Of a DNA stretch of 64,000 nucleotides, positions 45,820 to 53,803 are shown in pieces. Both the position numbers and the translations under genes were made by a program. The stretch lies in assembly GCF_026627445.1 (NCBI RefSeq), contig NZ_JAPNLJ010000002.1, positions 265,677 through 329,676 on the forward strand, given 5' to 3'. The stretch comes from Streptomyces sp. H27-H1. GTDB lineage: Bacteria; Actinomycetota; Actinomycetes; Streptomycetales; Streptomycetaceae. Numbering within the stretch: position 1 is the stretch's first letter; the number at the start of each line of letters is the position of its first letter. The notes under the pieces were generated by a model. It was not told the origin of the DNA. It searched no databases and saw nothing but the letters and a program-made list of their open reading frames with translations.

Positions 45820-46626
45820 TCAGGCCGCGCCGGTGAAGACGGGCAGGTAGCCGCCGGACTGTCCGGCGGCGGTCGGGTGGTAGGACTCGCCGATGTTCAG
45901 CCAGTTGAGGCTGTGCAGCCACTCGCTGCCGGAGCAGATCTCGTGCCCGGTGAAGGCGCCGGCGACGGAGGCGAAGGCGAAGCCGTGGTCGGCGGCGCGT
46001 TTGGCGATGGCGGCGTTGAGGTAGTCGGAGGCTCCGTTGATGGCCGTGCGCTCGCCTTCGGACAGTCCGGCCACGCAGTTGCCGTTCAGCTTGTAGAAGC
46101 GGGGATAGCCGATGACGACCACGCGGGCGCCCGGGGACCGGCTGTGGATGGCGTTGTAGACCTGGTCGAGCTGGCCGGGGAGGGTGGAGTCGACGTACGC
46201 CTTGGCCTGGTTGACCCGGCTGACGCAGGTGGATTCGGACTGGAGCACGCAGGTGGTCATGACGTCGGAGAATCCGGCGTCGTTGCCGCCGATGGTGATG
46301 CTGACCAGGTCGGTGCCGGAGTTCAGCGGTGCGAGCTGGCCGCTCATCACATCACCCGTACGAGCGCCCGAGCAGGCGGCGAAGGAGAACGTCTGCGGGG
46401 AGTGCGCGGCGGCCCAGAGGGCCGGGTAGGCGCGGGGGGTGCGCTTGCAGTTGCCGCTGGCGCTGTCGTAGTTGCCGGCGCCGACGCCGGAGGAGTAGGA
46501 GTCGCCGAGGGCGACGTAGCCGAAGTCGGCGGCGGCGGTTGCCTGACCGGCTCCGAACAGGGCGGCGCCGACGGCGAGTAACAGGGCAGAGGCCGAGGCG
46601 GCGAGACGAGGCATTCTCATGCTCAT
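45820..46626 (-). CDS. Secreted SGNH/GDSL lipase
   Basis: This 268-residue protein has a signal peptide (about 30 residues, ending GQATAAA) and then the four SGNH blocks: GDSYSSG with the nucleophilic Ser, the block II Gly, GGND and a C-terminal SYHPT with the catalytic His. Six or more Cys suggest disulfides. It resembles the extracellular Streptomyces GDSL esterases (S. rimosus lipase type). AGGAG lies eight bases before the ATG. A convergent terminator separates it from the kinase. Confidence 0.93.
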   Translation of the reverse strand: MSMRMPRLAASASALLLAVGAALFGAGQATAAADFGYVALGDSYSSGVGAGNYDSASGNCKRTPRAYPALWAAAHSPQTFSFAACSGARTGDVMSGQLAPLNSGTDLVSITIGGNDAGFSDVMTTCVLQSESTCVSRVNQAKAYVDSTLPGQLDQVYNAIHSRSPGARVVVIGYPRFYKLNGNCVAGLSEGERTAINGASDYLNAAIAKRAADHGFAFASVAGAFTGHEICSGSEWLHSLNWLNIGESYHPTAAGQSGGYLPVFTGAA

Positions 46627-46647
46627 GTGTGCGGCTCCTTGTGGGGG

Positions 46648-46669
46648 GTTACTCCGGAGTTACTCCTGA
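46648..46669. promoter_or_regulatory. 11-bp direct repeat ahead of the SGNH lipase
   Basis: GTTACTCCGGA and GTTACTCCTGA are adjacent 11-bp units about 20 bases upstream of the lipase start. The 11-bp period recalls response-regulator sites, but it is not a standard PHO box. Confidence 0.4.
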
Positions 46670-46838
46670 GTCCGTGATACAAGGAGCAGAGGCCTTCTGG
46701 AAGTGTTCATGTCAAGAATGTTCGGGGTAGGGATACGGTCCGAATCTTCACCCGCATGGCGTTTGAAGAGGGAATCCCGCCACTCGATCCGGCGAAACAC
46801 GGGTGCATGAGGGCAGTTCGTGCCGGATCATGGGCGCC

Positions 46839-47939
46839 ATGCCAGCCAACCCTCAAGACGCACTGCCGATCCGGCTCAACGTCGACGACAGCGACTCCCC
46901 CTCGGACGTCGTCGACGCGCTGTTCCTCGGCCGCTTCGCGTCCGGCGAGCAGCCCCATTCGCACAGCGTGTCGATCGACCGGGTCAAGCACGGCGCGACC
47001 CTGCTGCCGTCCGGGGCAACCGTGTTGCGCTCCGCCCGCGACAGCGACCGCAGCGCGATGCTCGCCGAGGGCGAGGGGTGGACCCTGCTCGTCTCCCGCT
47101 GGAGCCGTGGCGCGGACGTCACGGTGACGGCGGTCAGCGAGGAACTCGCCGCCGGCGTGCTCGGCGAAGCCACGGAGGGTGCGCAGGACGAGCCCGAACC
47201 GCAGCCCGAGAACGTCTCGATGGGGTTCTGGTACGTCTCCCCGCGCCGCGGCCCGTACCGCACGACCCGGCAGATCGCGGCCGGCACGTGGGAGGAGGTG
47301 CGGCCCAACTACACGGCTCCGGTGGCCGGGGCGATGGACCGGCTGATGAAGGTCACCCCGGACGACATCGCCGGCCGGCTGCTCCTGCTCCACGGCCCTC
47401 CGGGCACCGGGAAGACCTCGGCCCTGCGCACGCTCGCCCGGTCCTGGCGGGACTGGTGCCAGGTGGACTGCGTACTGGACCCGGAGCGGCTGTTCAACGA
47501 CATCGGCTACCTGATGGACATCGCGATCGGCGAGGACGAGGGCACGGCCAAGAGCCGCTGGCGGCTGCTGCTACTCGAGGACTGCGACGAACTGATCCGC
47601 GGCGAGGCCCGGCACACAGCCGGGCAAGCGTTGTCACGGCTGCTGAACCTCACGGACGGCCTGCTCGGGCAGGGCCGCAACGTCCTGGTGGGCGTCACGA
47701 CCAACGAGGACCTGGAGCGGCTCCACCCGGCGGTGGTCCGGCCGGGGCGCTGCCTCGCGCGCATCGAGATCGGCCGGCTGACGCACCGTGAGTCGGTGGA
47801 CTGGCTCGGCACCGACGAGGGCATCTCCCGCGAGGGCGCGACGCTGGCGGAGCTCTACGCCCTGCGCCGCGGCGCGTCGGGCCCCGCCGCCCTGCTGCCG
47901 CCGCAGGGCCACGACTCCGAGGCCGGGATGTACCTGTAG
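46839..47939 (+). CDS. AAA ATPase with DUF5925 domain
   Basis: This 366-residue protein has an N-terminal DUF5925 region (PIRLNVDDSDSPSDVVDALFLGRFASGEQP) and a C-terminal AAA module: Walker A GPPGTGKT (186-193), Walker B LLLLEDCDEL near 244, and the arginine-finger region RPGRCLARIEIG. I chose the ATG at 46839 because the domain starts directly after it. The family is common in actinobacteria and of unknown role. It stands alone ahead of a nitrobindin-like gene. Confidence 0.85.
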   Translation: MPANPQDALPIRLNVDDSDSPSDVVDALFLGRFASGEQPHSHSVSIDRVKHGATLLPSGATVLRSARDSDRSAMLAEGEGWTLLVSRWSRGADVTVTAVSEELAAGVLGEATEGAQDEPEPQPENVSMGFWYVSPRRGPYRTTRQIAAGTWEEVRPNYTAPVAGAMDRLMKVTPDDIAGRLLLLHGPPGTGKTSALRTLARSWRDWCQVDCVLDPERLFNDIGYLMDIAIGEDEGTAKSRWRLLLLEDCDELIRGEARHTAGQALSRLLNLTDGLLGQGRNVLVGVTTNEDLERLHPAVVRPGRCLARIEIGRLTHRESVDWLGTDEGISREGATLAELYALRRGASGPAALLPPQGHDSEAGMYL

Positions 47940-48076
47940 GAGCGGCGCGGCCCGCGGGTCCCGCCGCACGGGGCGCGCACCGGTCCGGCGTGCACGGCGA
48001 CGACAATGGGGGCGCGGCCGAAGGCCCCCACCGGCCGTGCGCACCCCCGGGGGACCCACGAACAGGAGAACGCACC

Positions 48077-48619
48077 GTGCTCGAACCGGCGCAGGAGAAC
48101 CCCTTCCCCGACAGCCACGTCCTCGGCGAAGGCCCCGAGCCGCACCCGCAGCTCCAGCCCGTGCTCGGCCTCATCGGGCGCTGTCACGGCCGGGGCAGCG
48201 GCGAGTACCCGACCCTGGAGCACGGGTTCCGCTACGAGCAGGAGATCACCTTCAGCCACGACGGCCGGCCCTTCCTGCGCTACGAGTCCCGCGCGTGGCT
48301 GATCGACGGCTCCGGAACGGCCCTGCGCCCCGCGGGGCGCGAATCCGGCTGGTGGCGGATCCTCCCGGACGCCTCGGTGGAGGTCACACTCGCCCACCCG
48401 ACGGGCATCGTCGAGACGTACGTCGGCCAGGTCTCCGGTACGGAGATCGACATGGCCACCGACACGGTGGGGCTGACCCCGCGCGCCAAAGAGGTCACCG
48501 GCATGCGGCGCCGGTACGCGCTCCAGGACGGCGGGCTGACGATCGTGCAGGAGATGGCCGCGGTGGGCCAGCCCATGCAGCACCACCTCCAGGCCCGGCT
48601 GTTCCCGCGCAAGGACTGA
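48077..48619 (+). CDS. Nitrobindin-like heme-binding beta-barrel protein
   Basis: This 180-residue protein fits the nitrobindin/FABP-like barrel: LGLIGRCHGRGSGEYPTLEHGFRYEQEI at the front (usual form GxWxGxGxG, but Trp is Cys here) and the C-terminal QHHLQARL with the heme-ligand His. Family members bind heme and react with nitric oxide or peroxynitrite. It starts at GTG with AGGAGA upstream. A TGA-seeded repeat follows its stop. Confidence 0.83.
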   Translation: MLEPAQENPFPDSHVLGEGPEPHPQLQPVLGLIGRCHGRGSGEYPTLEHGFRYEQEITFSHDGRPFLRYESRAWLIDGSGTALRPAGRESGWWRILPDASVEVTLAHPTGIVETYVGQVSGTEIDMATDTVGLTPRAKEVTGMRRRYALQDGGLTIVQEMAAVGQPMQHHLQARLFPRKD

Positions 48620-48661
48620 CCGGCGGGGCACTGACCGGCGGGGCACCGGCCGACGGGGCAC
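48617..48661. repeat. 15-bp tandem repeat starting at a stop codon
   Basis: Three units of TGACCGGCGGGGCAC-type sequence; the first begins with the nitrobindin gene's own TGA. Confidence 0.85.
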
Positions 48662-48770
48662 CGGCCGGCGCGGCGGAGGACCAGGCGCGGCGGAGCCGAC
48701 CGGGCACAGCTGAACTCCGACCGGGCACGGCGGGCTGCACCGGCCCGCGGAGCCGGATCCGGCCCCGGGG

Positions 48771-49163
48771 TCAGTCCGCGTACCGCGCGCGCAGGGCGTC
48801 CAGCGCCGCCGCGGTCGCCTCCTCGAAGGTCAGGCCCAGCCGCCGCGCCCGCTCCGCGTAGGCCTGCGCGGCGGTGGCCGCCTCCCGGGCGGGTCCGTCG
48901 CCCTCCGCCGCCACGAAGCTGCCCGCCCGGCCGCGCGTCTCGATCACGCCGTCGGACTCAAGCGCCCGGTAGGCCTTGGCGACCGTGTTCGCCGCCAGTC
49001 CCAGATCCTCCGCGAGCCCACGGACCGTCGGCAGCTTGAACCCGGCGGGCAGCCGGCCCGCCCGCGCCCCTTCGGCGATCTGGGCGCGCAGCTGCTCGTA
49101 CGGGGCGACGGCGCCCGCCGCGCCGTCGATGCGGATCTTCAGGTGCGGAGAAGTCGAGGTCAC
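48771..49163 (-). CDS. GntR-family regulator (short, YtrA-type)
   Basis: This 130-residue protein is a GntR winged helix (KLPTVRGLAEDLGLAANTVAKAYRALESDGVIETRGRAGSFV) with only a short C-terminal helix, the YtrA type. It starts at GTG 49163 and is divergent from the GNAT gene, which it may control. YtrA-type regulators usually govern nearby transporters; none is adjacent here. A much longer open frame through it is a shadow of the GNAT gene. Confidence 0.88.
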   Translation of the reverse strand: MTSTSPHLKIRIDGAAGAVAPYEQLRAQIAEGARAGRLPAGFKLPTVRGLAEDLGLAANTVAKAYRALESDGVIETRGRAGSFVAAEGDGPAREAATAAQAYAERARRLGLTFEEATAAALDALRARYAD

Positions 49164-49235
49164 GCGGCCGATTGTCCCCCATCCGGTGGGAAATTCGCAG
49201 GCGCTCGCCCCCCTGCCGCCCATACCGTCGCGCAG

Positions 49236-50183
49236 GTGACAACAACCATCCGGGATCTGCGCCCGAACGACCCGGCCGACACCGAGTCCGTCGTACGGGT
49301 GCGCCGCGCATCCCTCCCCTTCATGATCAGCACCGCCCGCGGGGTGGCCTTCGAGGTGACCTCCGCCCACCCCGACAAGCGCTACCGCCTCCTCGTCGCC
49401 GAGAACGGCGACGGCCTGGTCATCGGCACCGCCCAGGTCGGCATCACCTACGACAGCCCCGAACCCGGCCAGGGGTTCGTCAACGCCTACGTCGACCCCG
49501 CCCACCGCGGCCACGGCGCCGGAACCGCACTGCTGGGCGCCGCCGAGGAGCATCTGGGAACCGAGCGCGCGAAGGACTCGTACGCCTGGGTCCTCGACGA
49601 GCCGCCGCATCGCGCCTTCGCCGAGCGGCAGGGCTACCGCGCCTCGCGCTCCGCGCACTTCCTGCGCCTCGACCTCACCACGGCCGGCCTGCCCGCCGCC
49701 CCCGGGAACCTGCCGGCCGGAGCCGAGCTGTGCTCCGGCGCGGAGTTCGCCGCCGACCCGCGGGCGCTCTTCGAGGCCGACGCGGCGGTGAGCCTCGACG
49801 AACCGGGCGACGTACCGCGGGACTTCGACGACTACGAGGACTGGCTGCGGCACACCTGGAACAACCCGTACCTCGACCTGGACCTCACCACCGTGGCCCT
49901 GGTCGACGGCACGGTGGCCGCCTTCACGGCCGCCCACACGGACGGAGCCACCCGCTACTCCTCCGCGATGACCGGCACCCTGCGCGGGTTCCGCGGCCTG
50001 GGACTGGCCCGGGCCGCCAAGATCGACTCGCTGCTGCGGGCCCGTGCGGCGGGCTACACGGAGGCATTCACCGGCAACGACACCGGCAACGCCCCGATGC
50101 TCGCCGTCAACACCCGGCTCGGGTACGAGATCTGCGCGACCGAGACCCACTTCACCAAGCGGCTGCCCACATCGGACAATTGA
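49236..50183 (+). CDS. GNAT acetyltransferase, two-domain
   Basis: This 315-residue protein has two GNAT-like halves. The first (residues 1-150) has the acetyl-CoA motif VDPAHRGHGAGTALL; the second has GTLRGFRGLGLARAAK and GNDTGNAPMLAVNTRLGYE. Such tandem forms include mycothiol synthase relatives and self-resistance enzymes, but the substrate is unknown. The GTG start follows a TACCGT by seven bases, so the message may be leaderless. It is divergent from the GntR gene. Confidence 0.87.
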   Translation: MTTTIRDLRPNDPADTESVVRVRRASLPFMISTARGVAFEVTSAHPDKRYRLLVAENGDGLVIGTAQVGITYDSPEPGQGFVNAYVDPAHRGHGAGTALLGAAEEHLGTERAKDSYAWVLDEPPHRAFAERQGYRASRSAHFLRLDLTTAGLPAAPGNLPAGAELCSGAEFAADPRALFEADAAVSLDEPGDVPRDFDDYEDWLRHTWNNPYLDLDLTTVALVDGTVAAFTAAHTDGATRYSSAMTGTLRGFRGLGLARAAKIDSLLRARAAGYTEAFTGNDTGNAPMLAVNTRLGYEICATETHFTKRLPTSDN

Positions 50184-50212
50184 CCGAAACCAAGAGAACC
50201 GGAGACACCCCG

Positions 50213-50707
50213 ATGACCGACCGGCCGACCGACCAGCTGACCGTCACCCTCACCAAAGCGGGCCGTACGAAGATCCGTTACCCGGCCGAGCTGGTGGCCG
50301 ACACCGGCACCCGGATCACCGTACGGGCCCCCTGGTCCGCCCCCGGGGTACGGGACTTCGGGTTCGTCCGCTTCGAGCCGGGCGACGTGTTCACCGAGCA
50401 CTTCTGGCGCGACCGGTGGTACGCGGTCAAGGAGGTCCGGAACGGCGAGGGCGTCCTCAAGGGCTGGTACTGCGACGTCACCCGCCCGGCGTCGGTGGAG
50501 GACGGGGTGATCCTGATCGAGGACCTCGACCTCGACCTGTGGGTGTCGGCCGACGGAAGCTCCGTACTGCGGCTCGACGAGGACGAGTTCGCCGAGAGCG
50601 GGCTCGCCGACACCGATCCGGAGGCGGCCGCCCAGGCGGTACGGGCCCTCGACACCCTCGACACCCAGGCCCGCTCGGCCGCCGGCCTGTCCGCACTGCT
50701 GGCCTGA
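50213..50707 (+). CDS. DUF402 protein
   Basis: This 164-residue protein fits DUF402: HFWRDRWYAVKEVRNGEGVLKGWYCDVTRP and the following DLDLDLWVSADGS carry the conserved Tyr, Asp and Lys of nucleotide-phosphate hydrolases of this family (some dephosphorylate nucleoside di/triphosphates). It lies 29 bases after the GNAT gene with CGGAGA upstream. Substrate unknown. Confidence 0.85.
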   Translation: MTDRPTDQLTVTLTKAGRTKIRYPAELVADTGTRITVRAPWSAPGVRDFGFVRFEPGDVFTEHFWRDRWYAVKEVRNGEGVLKGWYCDVTRPASVEDGVILIEDLDLDLWVSADGSSVLRLDEDEFAESGLADTDPEAAAQAVRALDTLDTQARSAAGLSALLA

Positions 50708-50730
50708 CGCACCGGGGCCCGGCCCGCCCG

Positions 50731-50780
50731 GGCGCCCTGCGGCGCCCTGCGGCGCCCTGTGGCTCCCTGTGGCTCCCTGT
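50731..50780. repeat. 10-bp tandem repeat between DUF402 and HIT genes
   Basis: Five 10-bp units: GGCGCCCTGC twice, GGCGCCCTGT, then GGCTCCCTGT twice. Confidence 0.92.
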
Positions 50781-50803
50781 GGCACACGACCGGAGGAGTG
50801 CGG

Positions 50804-51322
50804 GTGTCGACCGAACGGCAGCCCATGGATCTTGACGCCTACGTGGACCGTGCGCGACACGGCCCGTGCTTCGTCTGCGCGTTCTTGCGCGGGCACCCGG
50901 ACTATCGGCACGAGGTGGTCTTCGAGGACGAGGATCACGTGGCGTTCCTCGACAGGTGGCCGACCCTGCCCGGGAAGGTCCTCGTCGCACCGAAGGCGCA
51001 CATCGAGCACGTCGTCCGCGACCTGGACGAGGCGGCGTACACCCGGCTCATGCTGGTCGTGCGCGAGATCGCCCTGGCCGTCGAGGCCGTCTGCGGTTCC
51101 GAGCGGACGTACCTGTACTCCCTGGGGAGCCAACAGGGCAACGCGCATCTGCACTGGCACGTCGCCGGCCTGCCGCCCCGCACCGCCTATCAGCAGCAGC
51201 AGTTCCACGCGCTGATGACCGAGAACGGCGTGGTGTCCGTGCCCCCGGAGGAAGCAGCCGACACGGCCGCACGCCTTCGCGAGGCCGTTACCACCCGGGG
51301 AATCCTCCGCGGACAGGCCTGA
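50804..51322 (+). CDS. HIT-family hydrolase
   Basis: This 172-residue protein has the histidine triad NAHLHWHV (H-x-H-x-H-x) near residue 120, preceded by an LVAPKAHIEHV segment. HIT proteins cleave nucleotide phosphoramidates or dinucleoside polyphosphates. It starts at GTG with GGAGGAG upstream; an in-frame ATG at 50825 is a second choice. Two Cys (CFVC) lie near the start. Confidence 0.92.
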   Translation: MSTERQPMDLDAYVDRARHGPCFVCAFLRGHPDYRHEVVFEDEDHVAFLDRWPTLPGKVLVAPKAHIEHVVRDLDEAAYTRLMLVVREIALAVEAVCGSERTYLYSLGSQQGNAHLHWHVAGLPPRTAYQQQQFHALMTENGVVSVPPEEAADTAARLREAVTTRGILRGQA

Positions 51323-51375
51323 CCCCGCGGCGGCAGGGCTCCGCGAGGCCGCTTCCTGAGCCCCCTCTTAGACCG

Positions 51376-51437
51376 TCCTTAACTGCGTCCTAAGGATCGG
51401 CTTCCGGGCTCCGAACCCGGTGGAACGCGGGGTTCGG
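51376..51437. promoter_or_regulatory. Two inverted repeats ahead of the LPMO gene
   Basis: TCCTTA (51376) with TAAGGA (51391), and CCGAACCC (51411) with GGGTTCGG (51430), lie in the region between the HIT and LPMO genes. One may be the HIT terminator and the other a regulator site. Confidence 0.45.
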
Positions 51438-51571
51438 GCGGCTAGTTTGGCGGGGCCAGGGAGGGCCGGAGGCGGCGCCGCGGACCCGTGAGGGGGCGGC
51501 GCCGCACAGCCTCGGCCTTCCGGTGCACCCACCACTCGCGCTGCCATTGCCGTGCCCAGAGGAGATCCACC

Positions 51572-52618
51572 ATGCCCGCACGCCGTACCGCCGCCCGCAT
51601 CGCCGCCGGTCTCGCCCCGCTCGCCGTGGTCGCGTACGCCGCGGTTCCCGCGGCCGCCCACGGTTCGATGACGGACCCGGTCAGCCGGGTCGCGGCGTGC
51701 TACGCGGAGGGACCGGAATCCCCGAAGTCGGCGGCCTGCAAGGCGGCGGTCACGGCGAGCGGTGCGCAGGCGTTCTACGACTGGAACGCGGTGAACATCG
51801 CCAACGCGGCCGGACAGAGCAAGTCGCTGATCCCCGACGGACAGCTGTGCTCGGCGGGCAACGACAAGTACAAGGGACTGGACCTGGCGCGCGCCGACTG
51901 GCCGGCGAGCCCGCTGGCCTCGGGCGCGCACACCTTCCGCTACAAGGGGACCGCCCCGCACAAGGGCTCCTTCGAGCTGTACGTGACGAAGGACGGCTAC
52001 GACCCGTCGAAGCCCCTGAAGTGGTCCGACCTGGAACCGGCGCCCTTCGTGAAGGTCACCGACCCGGGGATGCGGAACGGCGACTACGTCTTCTCCGGCA
52101 CCGTCCCGAACAAGACCGGCCGGCACCTGATCTACAGCGTCTGGCAGCGCTCCGACAGCCCGGAGGCCTTCTACAGCTGCTCGGACGTGGTCTTCGGGAA
52201 GGACAATGGCGGGAGCGGTACGGGTGGCGGCGGGGGCACGCCCAGCACGCAGCCCAGTGCGAAGCCGACCTCGAAGCCCGGTACGAGGCCCAGCTCGCGG
52301 CCGAGCTCGAAGCCGGGTCACAGGCCCTCGGAGGAGCCCGCGCAGCGCCCTTCGGCCCCCACCGACCAGCAGATCTCCGAAGGGGCCGGCAAGTCCACGG
52401 TGGAGCATCACGGGCACGGGGACAACGACCCCAAGACGAACGGCGGCGCCTCCCCGTCCCCGATCCCCTCGCAGGGCGGGAGGGACCTCGCGGAGACCGG
52501 CGGGAGCAGCACCACCCCGGCGATCGCGATGGCCGGGGCCGGTGTGCTGGCCGTCGGCGCGGCCGTGCTGTTCGGGCTGGCCCGCCGCCGTGCGAACCCG
52601 GGCCGCCACGGCCGCTGA
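51572..52618 (+). CDS. Lytic polysaccharide monooxygenase (AA10) with sortase anchor
   Basis: This 348-residue protein has a signal peptide ending before His30. That His becomes the mature N-terminus and, with His120 in SGAHTFRYKG, forms the copper histidine brace of AA10 enzymes, which oxidatively cleave chitin or cellulose. Residues 1-205 cover the signal and catalytic domain. A Pro/Ser/Lys/Arg-rich linker follows, and then LAETG at 306-310, a membrane segment and an ARRR tail, the pattern of class E sortase substrates. The enzyme is thus probably fixed to the cell wall rather than freely secreted. GGAG precedes the ATG at 51572. Confidence 0.93.
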   Translation: MPARRTAARIAAGLAPLAVVAYAAVPAAAHGSMTDPVSRVAACYAEGPESPKSAACKAAVTASGAQAFYDWNAVNIANAAGQSKSLIPDGQLCSAGNDKYKGLDLARADWPASPLASGAHTFRYKGTAPHKGSFELYVTKDGYDPSKPLKWSDLEPAPFVKVTDPGMRNGDYVFSGTVPNKTGRHLIYSVWQRSDSPEAFYSCSDVVFGKDNGGSGTGGGGGTPSTQPSAKPTSKPGTRPSSRPSSKPGHRPSEEPAQRPSAPTDQQISEGAGKSTVEHHGHGDNDPKTNGGASPSPIPSQGGRDLAETGGSSTTPAIAMAGAGVLAVGAAVLFGLARRRANPGRHGR

Positions 52619-52661
52619 CCGGCCGACCGGCCGACCGGCCGACCGGCTGCCACCGACCGGC
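52616..52661. repeat. CGACCGGC octamer repeat starting at a stop codon
   Basis: The LPMO stop TGA begins TGACCGGC, followed by three CGACCGGC units and a further unit at 52654. Confidence 0.85.
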
Positions 52662-52675
52662 TGCCAACGACCGAG

Positions 52676-52706
52676 GACGGGCGGCCCGCCGGACGGGCCG
52701 CCCGTC
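52676..52706. terminator. Bidirectional terminator
   Basis: A perfect 13-bp inverted repeat (GACGGGCGGCCCG, complement from 52694) with a 5-base loop lies between the convergent LPMO and lipase genes. Confidence 0.83.
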
Positions 52707-52710
52707 GCCG

Positions 52711-53571
52711 TCAGTCGAAGACCGACGCGCAAGTGGTCCGTTCGGCGTGCGCCGGGTCGAGGGCGTTGACTGCCTCGTGCCAGGCGATCCGGTCGGTGAG
52801 TCCGATGGCCACGTGCTCCGAGAGGTCCACCGCGCACAGGTCCTGGAGCAGCACGTTGCGGACGTTCGGCCCGTCGAGGAACTGGCTCCGGTACGGGGTC
52901 ACCACCTCGTCGTACCGGGTGGCGATCACCGTGTAGTTGACCCCGGGGACGGTGTCCCCGCCCGCGTTCAGCTTGTTCTGGAAGGGCGATCCGGCGATCT
53001 GGTCGGCGAGCCCCGGGGTGGCGGCGCTGATCAGGTCCTCGGCTCCGGGGAAGTACGGCAGGAGCCGGGTCAGCCCGAGGAGGGTCGTCCCGTGGTTGTC
53101 GGGGGCGAGCCCGACCAGGGCGTTGACCTTGGCGGCGCCGCCGAGGAACTTCAGGTAGTAGTTCGGCATCATGCCGCCCTGGGAGTGGCCGACGATGTCC
53201 GTCTCGGCCGTCCCGGTGGAAGCGAGGACCCTGTCCACGAAGGTGGCTAGCTGCCCGGCCGACTTGTCAATGGGGCCGAGGCCGTTGAAGAGGGGGACAC
53301 CGGGCAGTTGCCCGTAGTCGAGGGAGTAGACGCAGTAGCCCCGGTGGACGAGGTACGGCGCGAAGCCGAGCCAGTTGTCCACGGAGTTCCCGAAGGTTCC
53401 GTGGACCAGGACGACGGGCCGGGGGTGGGCGGCGGAGGGTTTGCAGGACCAGTTGTTCCAGCCGCTGCTCGGCGCCGAGGCGGCCTGGGCCGCTCCGGTG
53501 GGGGCGACGAGCGCGGCGGCGGTCAGGGTGAGGACGGCAAGCGGGCGGAGCAGGCGTCTCCAGGGCAGCAT
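52711..53571 (-). CDS. Secreted lipase, alpha/beta hydrolase
   Basis: This 286-residue protein has a signal peptide (to about residue 32, GAAQAA), VHGTFGNS for the oxyanion hole, nucleophile Ser in GHSQGG, a likely Asp in RYDEVVTPY and His in SEHVAIG. Four Cys can form disulfides. It belongs to the secreted class-2-type lipases of Streptomyces. AAGGAGA lies ahead of the ATG at 53571; the longer frame to 53694 is not supported. It converges on the LPMO gene. Confidence 0.92.
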   Translation of the reverse strand: MLPWRRLLRPLAVLTLTAAALVAPTGAAQAASAPSSGWNNWSCKPSAAHPRPVVLVHGTFGNSVDNWLGFAPYLVHRGYCVYSLDYGQLPGVPLFNGLGPIDKSAGQLATFVDRVLASTGTAETDIVGHSQGGMMPNYYLKFLGGAAKVNALVGLAPDNHGTTLLGLTRLLPYFPGAEDLISAATPGLADQIAGSPFQNKLNAGGDTVPGVNYTVIATRYDEVVTPYRSQFLDGPNVRNVLLQDLCAVDLSEHVAIGLTDRIAWHEAVNALDPAHAERTTCASVFD

Positions 53572-53640
53572 CGTGTGATCTCCTTGCGGGTCAAGGGGAG
53601 TAACGAGGGATGGCGCGGGAAGTACGTGGGGGTGCATCCC

Positions 53641-53654
53641 GTGATCCGGATCAC
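53641..53654. promoter_or_regulatory. Perfect 14-bp palindrome ahead of the lipase
   Basis: GTGATCCGGATCAC is a perfect palindrome 70 bases upstream of the secreted lipase. It resembles a CRP-like GTG-Nx-CAC site but the spacing is longer than the Streptomyces consensus. Confidence 0.5.
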
Positions 53655-53677
53655 AAGGGGGTGCTGCAGCCGCTAAA

Positions 53678-53722
53678 TTACGGGCGGGTAGCAAAACTGG
53701 GAAGTTACGCGTCGGTAAAAAA
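53678..53722. promoter_or_regulatory. Tandem AT-rich operators between lipase and DUF3533 genes
   Basis: TTACGGGCGGGTAGCAAAA (53678) and TTACGCGTCGGTAAAAAA (53705) are 27 bp apart. The second is a TTAC-N6-GTAA palindrome, and the first is a near copy. They sit in the divergent promoter region. Confidence 0.5.
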
Positions 53723-53803
53723 TGTGCGGGCTGCCCACCTGGCCGTCATCCGTTCGGCCCTCCCCTGCTGCGCACGCCGCCCGGTAGGCCGAGCGTGTGA
53801 GAC

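Noticed and set aside
51411..51437. A tRNA-like TTC arm (GGTTCGG) between HIT and LPMO genes
   Set aside because: The sequence is one arm of an inverted repeat and no acceptor or anticodon arms can be folded around it.
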